Part shown: one piece after another, positions 9,801 to 19,500 of the stretch
Numbering within the stretch: position 1 is the stretch's first letter
How the letters are laid out: every line of letters starts with the position of its first letter
Assembly: GCA_947359465.1 (NCBI GenBank)
Contig: OX375878.1
Coordinates: 83,989,627-84,053,626 of the forward strand
Length of the DNA: 64,000 bases
Source: Metellina segmentata
Taxonomy: Eukaryota; Arthropoda; Arachnida; Araneae; Tetragnathidae
Direction of reading: 5' to 3'
Program-made: the position numbers and the translations under genes
Notes under the pieces: generated by a model
The model's input: only the letters and a program-made list of their open reading frames with translations
Told to the model about the DNA's origin: nothing
Database searches by the model: none

Positions 9801-12549
9801 CCCAGCCGCATGGTTTTTGCAGCCGCAGCATCTCATTACTGTGAGGCCAGCAGCGATGGTTGTATATTTGCATTTAATTTCTATGTATAGTATAATAATG
9901 TAGGGTAAGATGTAATAATTTCATAATCAAAATATATTTTGTATTTTTTCTCCAGATATTTCAATTGCTATTGTAAGATTTCCGTCAAGGGTTCCAACCC
10001 TTAAACTAACAATTAAATATATAAAGAGAAAAATATATGTGGGAAATTATCTTGTCACTCCATCTGACCCTAAATATTTAAAACTAATGTGTGGATACTG
10101 TATATCGATACAAATCATGGATCACAACATTTATTAGGGGAATTGTAATATCAGGGAAATTTTTTTGACACTATCATGGAACTGTTATTGACACTATCAT
10201 GGAAATATCAGGGAATTTTTTTTCAAGGATTTGTTGCCACCCTGAATAAAGTGTAGCTGTGTAAAAGTGATTGATCCTATCAATTTCATGTACTCTAAAA
10301 AATTATGTCATATACATTCTTAATAGATTTCCTAAAGATATTTGTGCTTGTAGTATACAATTTTAAATTTGTGTAACTAATAATGTTTTCTTTTGTGCAT
10401 TAAATTAATACTTTTTGCTTGCAATTGCACTTTTGTAAAAAATTTTATGTATATTTGCATTTGATTTTGAAAAAGTATGATAATGTAGGTGTAAAATGTT
10501 CATAATCAAAATATTTTGAATATTTTCTCCAGATTTTTTCAATTGCTATTATAAGAGTTCCATTAAGGGTTCCAATTAAATTTACTTACAGTTAAAATAT
10601 CTGAAGAGAAAAATACAAAATATTTGTGAAGAATGTGTGATCCTTTTACTCCATCTTACCCTAAATATTTAAAAATATCATTATGGGGATACTGTATATC
10701 AATGCCAATCACAGCATTTCTTCAGGGAATTGTGCCGACCAACCGGTATAGTGGTTAAGGTGTTAGCCTCTAGATCGGAAGGTTCTTGGTTCAAATCCGG
10801 GTTAGGGCATGGATGTTTGTAAACGTATGGTGTAGAGGCGGCTGGTGCACCTTAAATCTGTCGTGGCCGAAAGTCCTCACGTTGGGTTGGCGTGGAAGTT
10901 TGGAGAGTGGTGTGCCAGCTCATGTGTTGCTTCGTCATCTGACCGTGGTTCAAAATTACGAAGTGTTGTCCTCGGATCTTTCCCTTAAGGGACTGATCCC
11001 GGACCGTCGTCAATAGCCCGTTGTGTTGCTCTAGTACGACGTTAACTAAAATTACCAATTACTTCAGGGAATTGTAAAATTTAGGAACTTTTTTCGGAGA
11101 TTTTGTTACTACCCTGGCTTTGTTGAAAACTTTGTTGTGCCATACTAACTCTCTCCAATTGCAAAATGAGAGGAAATGGTTCTTGTTTATCCTAAATACA
11201 TGAACTCAAAGGCTTCCCTAGGTCACATGCTTTCGTGTGTCGGGTTGGATTCTCTCGACTTTTTAGAGAATCCTTTGATGGTTTGGGTCTTCTTAAAGAC
11301 AAGTGGTTACATGGACTTGTTTCCATTTACAAACAGCAACATTATCTCAAGAATAAAAATTGTCATTGGGGTAGCAGACTTGCTAAACTTAAGTTTAGAT
11401 TGCATATGGAAGTCAGGCAGTGAATGAATAATTTCATCGTAGTGGTGACTTGAGAGAGAGAGAGAGGCATAGTTAAGAATTTATATTTTTATACCAATTA
11501 TTTCTTTGCATGTTTTGCCACAAATATGTACATCAATGCAGGCATATGGTTGTATCTTATTTGTGATAATTATATAGTGAGAAAATAAGAGTGAGCTCTC
11601 TGATGTGCTTTGATTCCATTCAAATTTGTTGAAGAAATATTCATTAAGTTTACAAAATTACTTCCCATTTATATTGAATTAGCCACTGCATGGCCAGCAC
11701 GGAGTTGCCCATAACAGTTTTTTTCGTGGGGTCAGGTGTGACCACTGCTCGCTATGCCCGGTGATTGCAACTAACACCACAGGCAACTCAGTGGTGCAAA
11801 TAAATTAATTAAAATATATTTTAGGTAAAAAGTTACAAATCGGGCTGGACACATTAAATCTTATTGATACTGAAAACATTAAAAAGATAAAACAATAATT
11901 TTTAAAATGAGTTCCGAAGATTTTAAATCCGTTGAAATTTTTACTCTATTTTTATCGATTGTGAAGATAGAAAACCTCATATAGTCTTGCACCATGACAA
12001 AGTTGAAATCGCTGGCAAGAAAGTGATACTAATCAGCAATATAAATCAAAACACACTAGAATTGGAAAACTTGCTGTGGTCTGCTGAATTTAACTGGATA
12101 CTCTTCCTGTCTGTTAGATATGCACTAGTAATATGCTTTACTTGCAATGATTGTAGTATGCATTACTTTAATTTCGATTTAAATCATTGCTCTTAGATTG
12201 TTAACAGTTAAAACCGATCATGAAAAAGTGCTCATTTCAATCCTTGTGACTGAACTTTTTTTTGTTTCTTATATTACATGCAGTGCATCTATCTCACATT
12301 GAAACTATTCAGCATTCTACTTTTAAGTTACAATAAATAGTTAAGTGTGTGTTTAAATTTAATATATTATACTGTCTTTTTCAGAAAGCAGTGTTTAAGA
12401 AAATGGAAGAAGATCTTAAAGATGACAGTCGACTAATTGATATGAGAGAAAAGGATGGTGCTATTAAATTTATAGTATTACCACCAAAAGCAGTTCCTAA
12501 TATTAAAGAAAAAGGTCAAAAACATAAAGAAGCAAATAATAAGGAATAA
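3642..12549 (+). CDS. MTIF3: Mitochondrial translation initiation factor IF-3 (three coding exons, 206 aa)
   Basis: Mitochondrial IF3 binds the small mitoribosomal subunit, keeps the subunits apart and helps start-codon selection. Exons 3642-3850, 4846-5092 and 12385-12549 join in phase (209+247+165 = 621 bases including stop). The first about 25 residues are basic and hydroxyl-rich (FKQVRYLTRRFS), as expected for a mitochondrial presequence. Residues about 40-95 match the IF3 N-domain, including the 'PVFKM' strand. Residues about 110-190 match the C-domain: 'YRISDNDLQIKLQIVRKWL', then 'HEVHIAIAG', then 'IKFIVLPPKA'. The tail is lysine-rich. Splice sites are GTAAGT/CAG, GTAAAT/CAG. The start at 3642 is the first ATG of the ORF and precedes the presequence-like stretch. 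Compared with bacterial IF3 the interdomain linker looks short. Intron 2 is 7.3 kb and full of transposons. Confidence 0.88.
4846..5092 (+). CDS. MTIF3: MTIF3 coding exon 2
   Basis: The acceptor is 'ttttttatacag' just before 4846. Encodes the end of the N-domain, the linker and most of the C-domain. Ends in frame on ACG (Thr) with donor GTAAAT. The intervening 995-base intron 1 shows nothing but AT-rich sequence. Confidence 0.88.
6066..6150 (+). repeat. hAT-like element terminus (left type)
   Basis: 'cagggctgtagtgcagggta' followed by 'tacgccgtataccctctg' matches the left end of the complete MITE at 38111. The flanking 8 bases (tgacatac) are not repeated next to the right-type end at 8876, so the two ends here need not belong to one insertion. 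Confidence 0.55.
6394..7939 (+). mobile_element. Tc1-family transposon, degraded copy
   Basis: Terminal inverted repeats: 'cactcatgtccataaattaa' at the left and its near-complement 'ttaatttatggaaatgagtg' at the right, flanked by TA on both sides (6392-6393, 7940-7941). The 1546-bp length is normal for a Tc1 element. It sits sense inside MTIF3 intron 2. Confidence 0.88.
6690..7650 (+). pseudogene. Tc1 transposase, broken
   Basis: A DD34E cut-and-paste transposase acting at the element's inverted repeats. Visible pieces in order: helix-turn-helix region with 'SRQIIYRRLGHVGLRARRP' (about 6940-7005), first catalytic Asp in 'FSDESRF' (about 7098), second in 'FMDDNAHPH' (about 7365-7392), and the Glu block 'LEWPAFSPDLNPIENVWNML' (about 7508-7567). 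The reading frame is broken by a stop at about 7154 (after 'TFIW') and by a frame change between 7390 and 7480, so no functional protein is expected. The catalytic residues themselves are still present. Confidence 0.88.
8700..8876 (-). repeat. hAT-like element terminus (right type)
   Basis: Read on the minus strand the end is 'cagtgctaatggtcataaaa', then 'aacagagggtataccatg', like the right end of the MITE at 38700. It is preceded by a G-run (about 8738-8747) and a GC-rich stretch unlike its surroundings. No matching 8-bp target duplication was found. Confidence 0.5.
9000..9440 (+). pseudogene. RNase H domain remnant of a non-LTR retrotransposon
   Basis: The translation of 9120-9420 contains 'VFQSKLTVVNFALGFLSSL', 'MWILTDNWSSIEHVWSF' and 'GNDIVDGHTKEGSLET'. 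These correspond to the conserved blocks of retrotransposon RNase H: the Glu in the second block (here Lys/Thr), the 'ILTDS' Asp block, and 'GNExAD..AK'. A 'YTDDS' first block lies just upstream at 9013-9027 in another frame. Several catalytic positions are changed, so it is dead. It runs directly into a SINE tail at about 9450. Confidence 0.7.
9444..9552 (+). mobile_element. SINE tail fragment
   Basis: 'cttaggggattgatccca', 'catcaatagcctgttgtgtt' and 'gctctagtttgacgttac' match the tail of the fuller SINE at 10733. The tRNA-like head is absent. Confidence 0.65.
10733..11058 (+). mobile_element. tRNA-derived SINE, near full length
   Basis: The head has a pol III A box (tatagtggttaaggtg, about 10747) and a B box (ggttcaaatccgg, about 10789), spaced as in a tRNA. 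The tail 'cgtcaatagcccgttgtgtt' followed by 'gctctagtacgacgttaact' is shared with copies at 9444, 42440 and 52075. The body is transcribed by pol III and moved by a LINE's enzymes in such families. No clean target duplication was found. Confidence 0.8.
11170..11420 (+). pseudogene. C-terminal remnant of a non-LTR retrotransposon ORF
   Basis: The translation 'SLGHMLSCVGLDSLDFLENP', then 'VFLKTSGYMDLF', fits the tail that follows RNase H in some arthropod LINEs (of the type 'AHILxCLG...LDFLRxxGLMDLV', from memory). A similar tail occurs at 47700-47790. It is short and not intact. Confidence 0.5.
11679..11960 (-). mobile_element. Helitron (family B), 3' end, minus strand
   Basis: On the minus strand it ends 'ggccatgcagtggctaa' before T, a CTAA end behind a weak hairpin. 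Just inside is 'tgaccccacgaaaaaaact', shared with the 3' end at 790-835. The core 'ccgttgaaatttttactcta' near 11930 is the family repeat. The 5' end was not located. Confidence 0.55.
12385..12549 (+). CDS. MTIF3: MTIF3 coding exon 3 (terminal)
   Basis: Acceptor 'tgtctttttcag'; phase 0. Encodes 'AVFKKMEEDLKDDSRLIDM' and 'IKFIVLPPKAVP', the last helix and strand of the IF3 C-domain, a Lys-rich tail and TAA at 12547. Several weak polyA signals (attaaa near 12616, aataaa near 13022) follow. Confidence 0.87.
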   Translation, partial: KAVFKKMEEDLKDDSRLIDMREKDGAIKFIVLPPKAVPNIKEKGQKHKEANNKE

Positions 12550-13850
12550 TTGTGATTCTTTTATTGCTCTGTTTGATCATAAGAGTAAATTTAGCTTAGT
12601 AATCTGTAGTGAATATTAAAATGAAGAATTTATATTTTTTGTACAAACTTTGAAGTATGTTTAGAAGAAATTTGAGTGTTAACAATACTATAGTACTGGA
12701 AATGAACATTTAACAGATGGAAAACATGTTTCGTGTGGTGAAACATTTTTAAACTTCACTTTACATTATTATTTTATGAAATGTATAGTTTAAATTTTGC
12801 ATTGATTACGTTTCAAAAATCTGCATTTATGATTAATGTGATGACTCCAAATCCATTGAAAAGAATTGCTTGAGACTTTGATGGGTTGCCTTCCATCTAG
12901 ATCATAAGTGTCAAAGCTCTTTAAATGCCTGCGAAATATTTAGAAACATTGCAAAATACTGATGTGTGATCATGTTCAACATATACTGTAAAAATATATT
13001 CATAACAATATACTTATTTATAAATAAAGCTATTTTATTATGTTATGCAATACTATTCATATTTATTAAAAGGAAATTTTATTTACGGATATTATTTACA
13101 TCACAGTTATATAATATGGACATCAACAACCAGCATCAGCTAATTTTCAGTATAAATTTTTCAAAATACCTACAACCTCTAATTTAATTTAAAATAAATT
13201 TTCTTAATTTATTTAAAATTATTTTTAGAATAAATTTGTGACTTGGAAAATACTCTTCACAAGGAAAAAAATGAAGATGTTTTGATATTGAGTTTTCACA
13301 TAATGAAAATCCCTGATTTCTTTAAATATTTATTAAGAAAATTCGCTAAACATAATTTCTAATGAAGGTAATTGTGAAGAAATATAAGAATTTGTATAAT
13401 TTTCATTTTTTGCCAGCTATTTTGTATTTTAAATGAGTAATTATGTTTTTGACTTTTCAATTAAATATGTGTGCAATATTTTGGCTGAATTTTTAACATA
13501 GTACGTAAACAAGTTCAAATTGCATAGTGTACATGGAATAAAAATCTCAAATTAATATATAATTTCAAGTTCCTCTAATAATCTTCACACAATCATCATG
13601 GTTATTATCTATGCTGTTTTATTCATTTTGATTTTCGGCACTTCATTTAGTAATTTTCTTGCAACTAGCATCGACAATGGTACAATAGTTTTATTCTTAA
13701 CGGATATTATTTGTTTAATGTTACATTTGACTATAATTATTTGGTCAATGTGAGTTTGAATGTATGAATTTCATCTGGAAATTCATTTGCTGTACACAGT
13801 TGTTTTTCCATTTTCGAAAATAATAAGCTACTGCTTCAATCATCAGATGT
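12550..13850. other. MTIF3 3' region, no gene seen
   Basis: AT-rich. Contains AATAAA at about 13022 and 13538, candidates for polyadenylation. No ORF or repeat end that I can support. Confidence 0.45.
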
Positions 13851-13851
13851 A

Positions 13852-14915
13852 CACTGGCGAGAAAAACTAAAGGAACAACTATAAAAACTCATCTAACTTG
13901 AATAATTTTGCAGGTAAGAACATGAAACTTGCACAAGATCTTTTGTCATGTCTGACATATATTCAAAATGCAGGACTGCCTATTTCTGTAAAAAAATAAA
14001 TTCAATTTAAACAGGAATAAGTGATATAAGGTGGGATAAGAAAATTTTACTGTTGAAACTTTTTAGAGACGCACATTAAAAATTAATAAGGTTTGTGGTC
14101 ACCCCTGACCGAAATGCAGCTTTACGATTTTCCATACTGTGGATTAGATTATCCAGAAGTGCTTGCGGTAACAAAGATGAATAGCGCCTTGAAGCTCCTG
14201 GAGAGTTCTAGGTGAGGGGTGCCGAGATACAAGTCGACGTCCTAGTACATCCCACACATGTTCTATCGAATTTAAATCTGGTGTATGTGCGGACCACACC
14301 ATTCACTGGATTCCTTCGCCCACAAGATAATCAGTCCCTAGTGGAGTACAATGAGGACGCGCATCATCATCCATCAGGAGGAAGTTATTTCCGATTGCAC
14401 CCTTAAACAACTTGACATGAGGATCAAGAACCTCATCTCTGTATATTTGAGCATTCACAGTTGCACTGGTAAAAACGTGTACGTCAGTGCAGCCATTCAA
14501 AATAATGCCTGCCCATACCATGATTCCACCACCTTTGTATCGATGCCTTTCACTGATGTTTGAAGGCTTATTGCATGTTTTTCTCCCTCTATATTGCAAC
14601 ACGTCTGGAATAACTCTCCAAACAAAATCGGGATTCATCGGTAAAGAGAACTCTGCTCCAGTCCATGGTACTCCAATCGCGATGATTTCGCTGTCAGAGT
14701 TAGTGGAATACAAATCATGGGTTTCCTTGCATACAACCCTCTTTCATGCAGCCTGTCACTCACAGAAAATCCTGATAGTCAAGTTCCTGTTGCTGTAGCG
14801 AACTCCCTTGCATTTTGAACTGATGTCAGTTGCCTGTTTTTAGAGTACCGAGAGTCTGTTGTGGCACGTTTTCGACCTGGTTGTCTGTGCACATTACCAA
14901 TGTCTTTACAGTGTC
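13852..14915 (-). mobile_element. Tc1-family transposon, truncated, minus strand
   Basis: The left end at a TA (13850-13851) is 'cactggcgagaaaaactaaa'. The transposase runs leftward and its N-terminal helix-turn-helix piece reaches about 14905. No matching right inverted repeat exists: the next sequence belongs to an oppositely oriented Tc1 copy. So the element is cut off or rearranged at about 14915. Confidence 0.7.
14080..14905 (-). pseudogene. Tc1 transposase fragment, minus strand
   Basis: N-terminal piece 'GRKRATTDSRYSKNRQL' (about 14820-14880), then 'GGGIMVWAGIILNGCTDVHV' and the second Asp block 'FLLMDDDARPH' (about 14365-14400) with 'FLAEGI'-like continuation. The frame is broken between the two ORF pieces at about 14713-14779. 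The first catalytic Asp block (DESRF) is not legible: the region reads 'NSDSEII'. Confidence 0.75.
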
Positions 14916-14924
14916 TGTCATACA

Positions 14925-15219
14925 GCTTGCAGTCTATGTGCTTGGTTCGAAGAGCACCAGGATGAGTTTCCCATACTCCTCTGGCCAGCAAACTCACCAA
15001 ATTTAAACCCAATCGAGAATCTGTGGGACCACTTCGATCGGGTTGTTCGCGCCATGGATCCTCAACCGCGTAATCTGGCCATGGCATGGCTCAACATCCC
15101 AGTGAACACCTTCAAAAACCTAATCGACTCTCTTCCTGCACGTCTCGCAGCAGTCCGCTCTGCCAAAGGTGGTTATTCTGGCTTTTGACAGGTGGTCACA
15201 TTAATGTGACTGGACTGTG
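14925..15219 (+). mobile_element. Tc1-family transposon, right end only, plus strand
   Basis: Translation on the plus strand gives 'WFEEHQDEFPILLWPANSPN', 'NPIENLWDHFDRVVRAMDP' and the C-terminus 'RLAAVRSAKGGYSGF' with a stop at 15186. The terminal repeat 'acaggtggtcacattaatgt' ends at 15219 before TA and includes the perfect palindrome 'gtcacattaatgtgac' (15195-15210). Only about 300 bases of this second Tc1 family are left. Confidence 0.78.
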
Positions 15220-15221
15220 TA

Positions 15222-16518
15222 ATATGAAATATCAGGGAAAACATTGGTTTTGAAAATTCCGATTTGCTTTCATTTGGAATATTTTTCATGCTAACACATT
15301 TGCAGGCCATCTTCTAGTTAAACTGGCATAACGACTGTATGACCACTAATTTTGTAAGAATTTAAGTCTATTTTATGTTTGCATTTCTTCATTTGCTTAT
15401 TCTATCAGTAAAGTTCAAGCAATACATTAGTTGTGTGTTGATGAACAGCTTGGTTCATCTAACTCTAAATGGGGTGGATGGTTCATTGAGGATCAAATAA
15501 CTGTTTTAAATTTCTGTCCTTATTCAAGACTTCAAACTTAATTTAAAAAAAATTCTGAATCCCTGGTAAGATGCAATATTGAATATATTTAAACCTTGCA
15601 ATGATAGTTGTACAATTTCACTTAAGGAGCACTATTTCACAAGGTTTTGATTTTTTAAATAATGTTTAAAAGTAGCTGGCTCTGTGTAAGCTCTCATTTA
15701 GTTCTTTGTTCTTCTAGTGTCTAGAGATTCAGTGGCCTTACACCGAGTGTCTGGTGCGAACGTAGCTTCATGATTTATACATAAACTTAAACATGCTTGT
15801 AAAAGGTTTTTCAGTAAATGCAATATGAAGTGACAAAAATATTTTATATACCAAAGTTGATTTTTTTTTATTAAGATATTCATGAAATTCATTCATAAAG
15901 AAGGCATACGAAATTGAAGAATTCTTTATTGGACTTAAAAACAAAAGCAATATAAAAGATAAATAAAATTAAAAGCAACTATTTACACATAATACCCAAA
16001 TGTATGCATTTATTACAAGGACTTGAAAACATTTCATACATGTCCAGGTGTGAAACAGTGAGGAATGTTTTTATGAACATGTGGATGGTTAAATAATAAT
16101 GAACACTGGAAATTACTCTTTTCTTGGAACCATTTTACAAATATCTGCAAAAACTATTTTATCAGACGCATTCATTTACAGCTTTTACATGTTAACAGTA
16201 TAAAACATGCAATACATATTAGATTTTAATACATAAAACAAATATAAATATATTGTGAAAGTATTAATATATAACATTAGATCAAAGATAACCTATAATT
16301 AAGAAATAGTTAAAATGTGACTTGGACATGTTATTTTTCAAGCCCTGTACTAATTAACAGCAAACCGATATTCAGGAATAAATATCAATATTTTGTACAA
16401 TATTATAAATACAGCAGTTGAGAAACAAATAGCATGTTAGGTTTTCTGAATTGTGCTTAGGGTAGACTAGAGTTGTTCTTTGCAGAGCTGAAGCTTAACT
16501 GATGAGCAATAGATTTCT
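15222..16518. other. Convergent intergenic region and likely SCOC 3' UTR
   Basis: No ORF of note. On the minus strand AATAAA occurs at about 15927-15932 and 16007-16012, suitable as polyadenylation signals for SCOC. The MTIF3 and SCOC transcripts converge here. Confidence 0.45.
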
Positions 16519-16543
16519 TTATTTCTTTCCCTTGAAAGAACCC
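16519..16543 (-). CDS. SCOC: SCOC coding exon 5 (inferred terminal piece)
   Basis: On the minus strand a strong acceptor 'ttctttttttcccccag' is followed by 'ggttctttcaaggg' and TAA. With the phase-2 leftover AA from exon 4 it reads K-GSFKGKK-stop, giving the basic C-terminus '...SPKSKKKGSFKGKK'. Vertebrate SCOC ends in a short basic tail, so this fits better than reading through exon 4, which would add a hydrophobic tail. Seen: acceptor, phase and stop. Inferred: that it is used. Confidence 0.6.
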
Positions 16544-19500
16544 CTGGGGGAAAAAAAGAAGCAACTCAAATGACTTATTACAATTTTACGAATATTTATT
16601 TTGACCTATGTGCACAAACAAATTAGAAATTGACTCATAACACTGACTGAGAAGTCATTATATGCCAAGCATCCAATAACAGCTAGCAACTGGCCAAACT
16701 TGGTCATAAGTTTATTTGGATCAAGTTTGGCAAAATGTTGATTATCTGGCTATTAACAGAAAAGAAACCCAAAGACCATCAGTTTGTTTCTAAGACTAGG
16801 GTTTAAAAGTTTTCACACTGGAATTTTCCAAAAGTTAACCGATTAACTCATAAATTGTTACAAATTAATACATCTAATATGAATAAGAATTATGCAGCAT
16901 GCATGAATTTTTTAAGATACAACATGAAAAAATAATTACTTATATGAACTATAAAACGTTTAATGGTTGTCTAGTTTGGTTAAACCCATAAAGCTTTGTA
17001 GAAAGCTCATTTGTATCAGCTACAACAATTTAAATTGGGATATTTTTCTTTTCATACTTTTGAGGTAATTTGTTTTAATCTTTTGACTTGTTTGGTTTCA
17101 GTCTCAGGGAGCAAGAGCCATCTTTGGTCAAGTTGCTCCAAACATCAAGTGGGCATATAACCATACAAGGGAAGCTTTACTGACACAGGAGAGAAATATT
17201 TCAGAAAATTCAAAACTGGTAAAGGTAGTGGAATGTTGTACACAAAAGGCTAATGTATTTATTTAAAAGAAATATATGAAATAAGAATTAATAATTTAAA
17301 AAACTATTAATTACTAGGGGGCTCCGCCCCCTGCTCGCCAACCCTTTCGTTTTTTCAACTTTAACACTTGATAAACTCTAAACTAATAGCCGCATCGGAA
17401 AAAAAAAATCTCCAAAATTGTCCAGGAAACACAATGAAGAACAAACCATGTTAATTTCGTAATTTTCTGATCCTTTCTTTCTCGGGAAGCCGTCTATGAA
17501 TCGAGCTTAACAAGACAGTTTTCAATCCTGCTGCAACTTTTTTTTTTAATATAGACACACTTTTAAAAAAAATTCCAATTTTAAGAACACTGATAAGAGG
17601 CATTTTTCACTTAGATCAGGGCTGAGCAGCAAAATAGTGCTTTTACTAATTACTTCCAAGTGTTTCGGAAATCATAAGCTTTCATGAGAATAGATTTCTG
17701 CAATATTGTCTGTGCTTATTTCTATCAAACTTTTATTATTTATACAAACTGAGCAGTATAGCTTAATTTTTCTGTAGCCCACAATATTATATACATTTTA
17801 TACATGTAAAAATATTATTATTTATAGTTTTACAGCCCACACTTGGGATTTGATTTCTTACCAGGTCTATCAAATACTTTAGAGGAAAAGCTAACACATA
17901 TGTTATAATATGGACCTTCACGTTTATGATACTAGAGGATCATACAAAAAGTTGTAAGATTCCAGAAAATTCAAAACTTGAATTCAAATTAAAAAAATAA
18001 TAGTATTAAGTTATAGATGACAGTTTTAACAAAAAAATAAAAAAAATGTCCCAATTAAAAAAAAATATTATCAAGAACCAAATTGAAAATTCTAAAAACC
18101 TAGGCGAGATGCAAAAATCGACGTTTAGAGGTACTTTAGAGAAAAAACACAGCTGAAAACTGAAAATTTTTACGTGTTTAGCTCACTTGCTTCAGAAATT
18201 TTGCCTTTTCCAACTTTGACACTTAAAATGCACCCTAAATTAATAACTGCATCATAAAAAAAATCTTTGTCTTGTTCCCTGTACAATTTTGAACATACCA
18301 TGTTAATTTCTTAATTTTCTGATCCGTAATTTCTCTTGAAACCCTTCAAGAATCGAGCAAAAAAAAAAAAAAAAAAGCTTTCAATCCTGCGGTGGTAATT
18401 TTTTTTAATATAGAGGCGTTTTTATCTATAAAAGCCTGCACAGTAAGGATTCATCCAGGAATGGAAGAAAAGCAAATTCAATTCAATCTCGCAATTAATT
18501 GATTGGCAGTGACTTTAATAAAAATGAAACAATGTAAATTAAATGTACTAACTTCTTTTTGGATTTCGGTGAAGTGCACTGAAACACACTAGAGGCAGAC
18601 ATGAGATTTTCTATATATTGCCCAAGAACCTGATTTTCAGATTTGAGCTTCAAATTTTCTTCCTTCACACTATCTACTCTTTGAGAAAGATCTAAAAGAG
18701 ACAAATCATTTATTGGATTTCTTTCACTTAAAAAAAATAATGAAATGAAATGCAATCATTACAATGATGAATCATATTCTGTTGTTCCTATCAGATTCAA
18801 GTGTAAAACAACATTCCACAACATATGAAAATCTTGAAACCCTTCCAACAATTTTATATTTTAACACAAAAAATATCCATGGATATCAAAACAAGACGTC
18901 ATAGAATAAGTCATAAAAATTGTTTCCCATGATATTGAATGACAAGGCCCATGTTCTGTTTGAATTGTGCATGATTTGGTGCAAGCTTCAAAGAAATGAG
19001 TTGTATTTACCTTACAACTCAACTAGAAAACTATCAGTTCCTGTCGGAAGTGTTGCAGGAGTGCATAACATTATTAGTTAAGATTACAAAGTAACTCCAT
19101 AAAGTGGTTTTCATATTCTAGATGTTTAAAAAAATACCGTTTTAACAAACTGTGCTACAGGTTTCCATATCAATTCCATCAAGTTCAGATGTTGCAAACA
19201 ATTATGTTTAGATTTTGTGAATGAATTTATCATAAGGTAGTACTGCGATAACAGATGACCTCTATGCATACTGAGGAAGCAAAATTCTCATTAACTAGCA
19301 ATGTGACCTCTAAAGAAATGAGTGCACTGAGTAAAATATCAAATATATTTACATGCTCAATTTAGTTTTTGCTGGAATTTGTCTCTCAGCTTGAAAAAAA
19401 AAATCTTTTACTTCATTCACAACACGTCATATAGCTGTGACAGAACTCAAGATTGCAGAATTTGAGAAACATCAACAGTGTCTACTAAATTTATGTTGAT

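Larger units (their letters stand above)
5093..12384 (+). other. MTIF3 intron 2, transposon-filled (7.3 kb)
   Basis: Bounded by GTAAAT and 'tgtctttttcag'. It contains a hAT-like end (6066), a Tc1 element (6394-7939), a second hAT-like end (8876), a non-LTR RNase H remnant, SINE copies and a Helitron 3' end (11679). None of these contributes to the IF3 reading frame. Stretches 5093-6065, 7940-8700 and 9560-10730 show nothing further that I can name. Confidence 0.8.

Noticed and set aside
10745..10815. tRNA gene from A and B boxes.
   Set aside because: The cloverleaf is incomplete and the sequence continues in a tail shared by other copies, so it is a SINE head.
14859..15188. 109-aa plus ORF as a host gene.
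   Set aside because: From about 14925 it is the C-terminal end of a Tc1 transposase ('NPIENLW...GGYSGF').
17102..17226. An exon-like plus-strand stretch behind 'tttggtttcag', reading '[19 protein letters not shown]', with a GTAGTG donor-like end.
   Set aside because: Its first part resembles 21352-21385 ('ggtgcaagagcctcatttgg'), so it is more likely an old repeat. No partner exons were found and no family is recognised.
18495..18552. Read-through C-terminus of SCOC (hydrophobic 18 residues).
   Set aside because: SCOC proteins end in a short basic tail, and a phase-matched exon with a strong acceptor exists at 16543. Kept open as an alternative.
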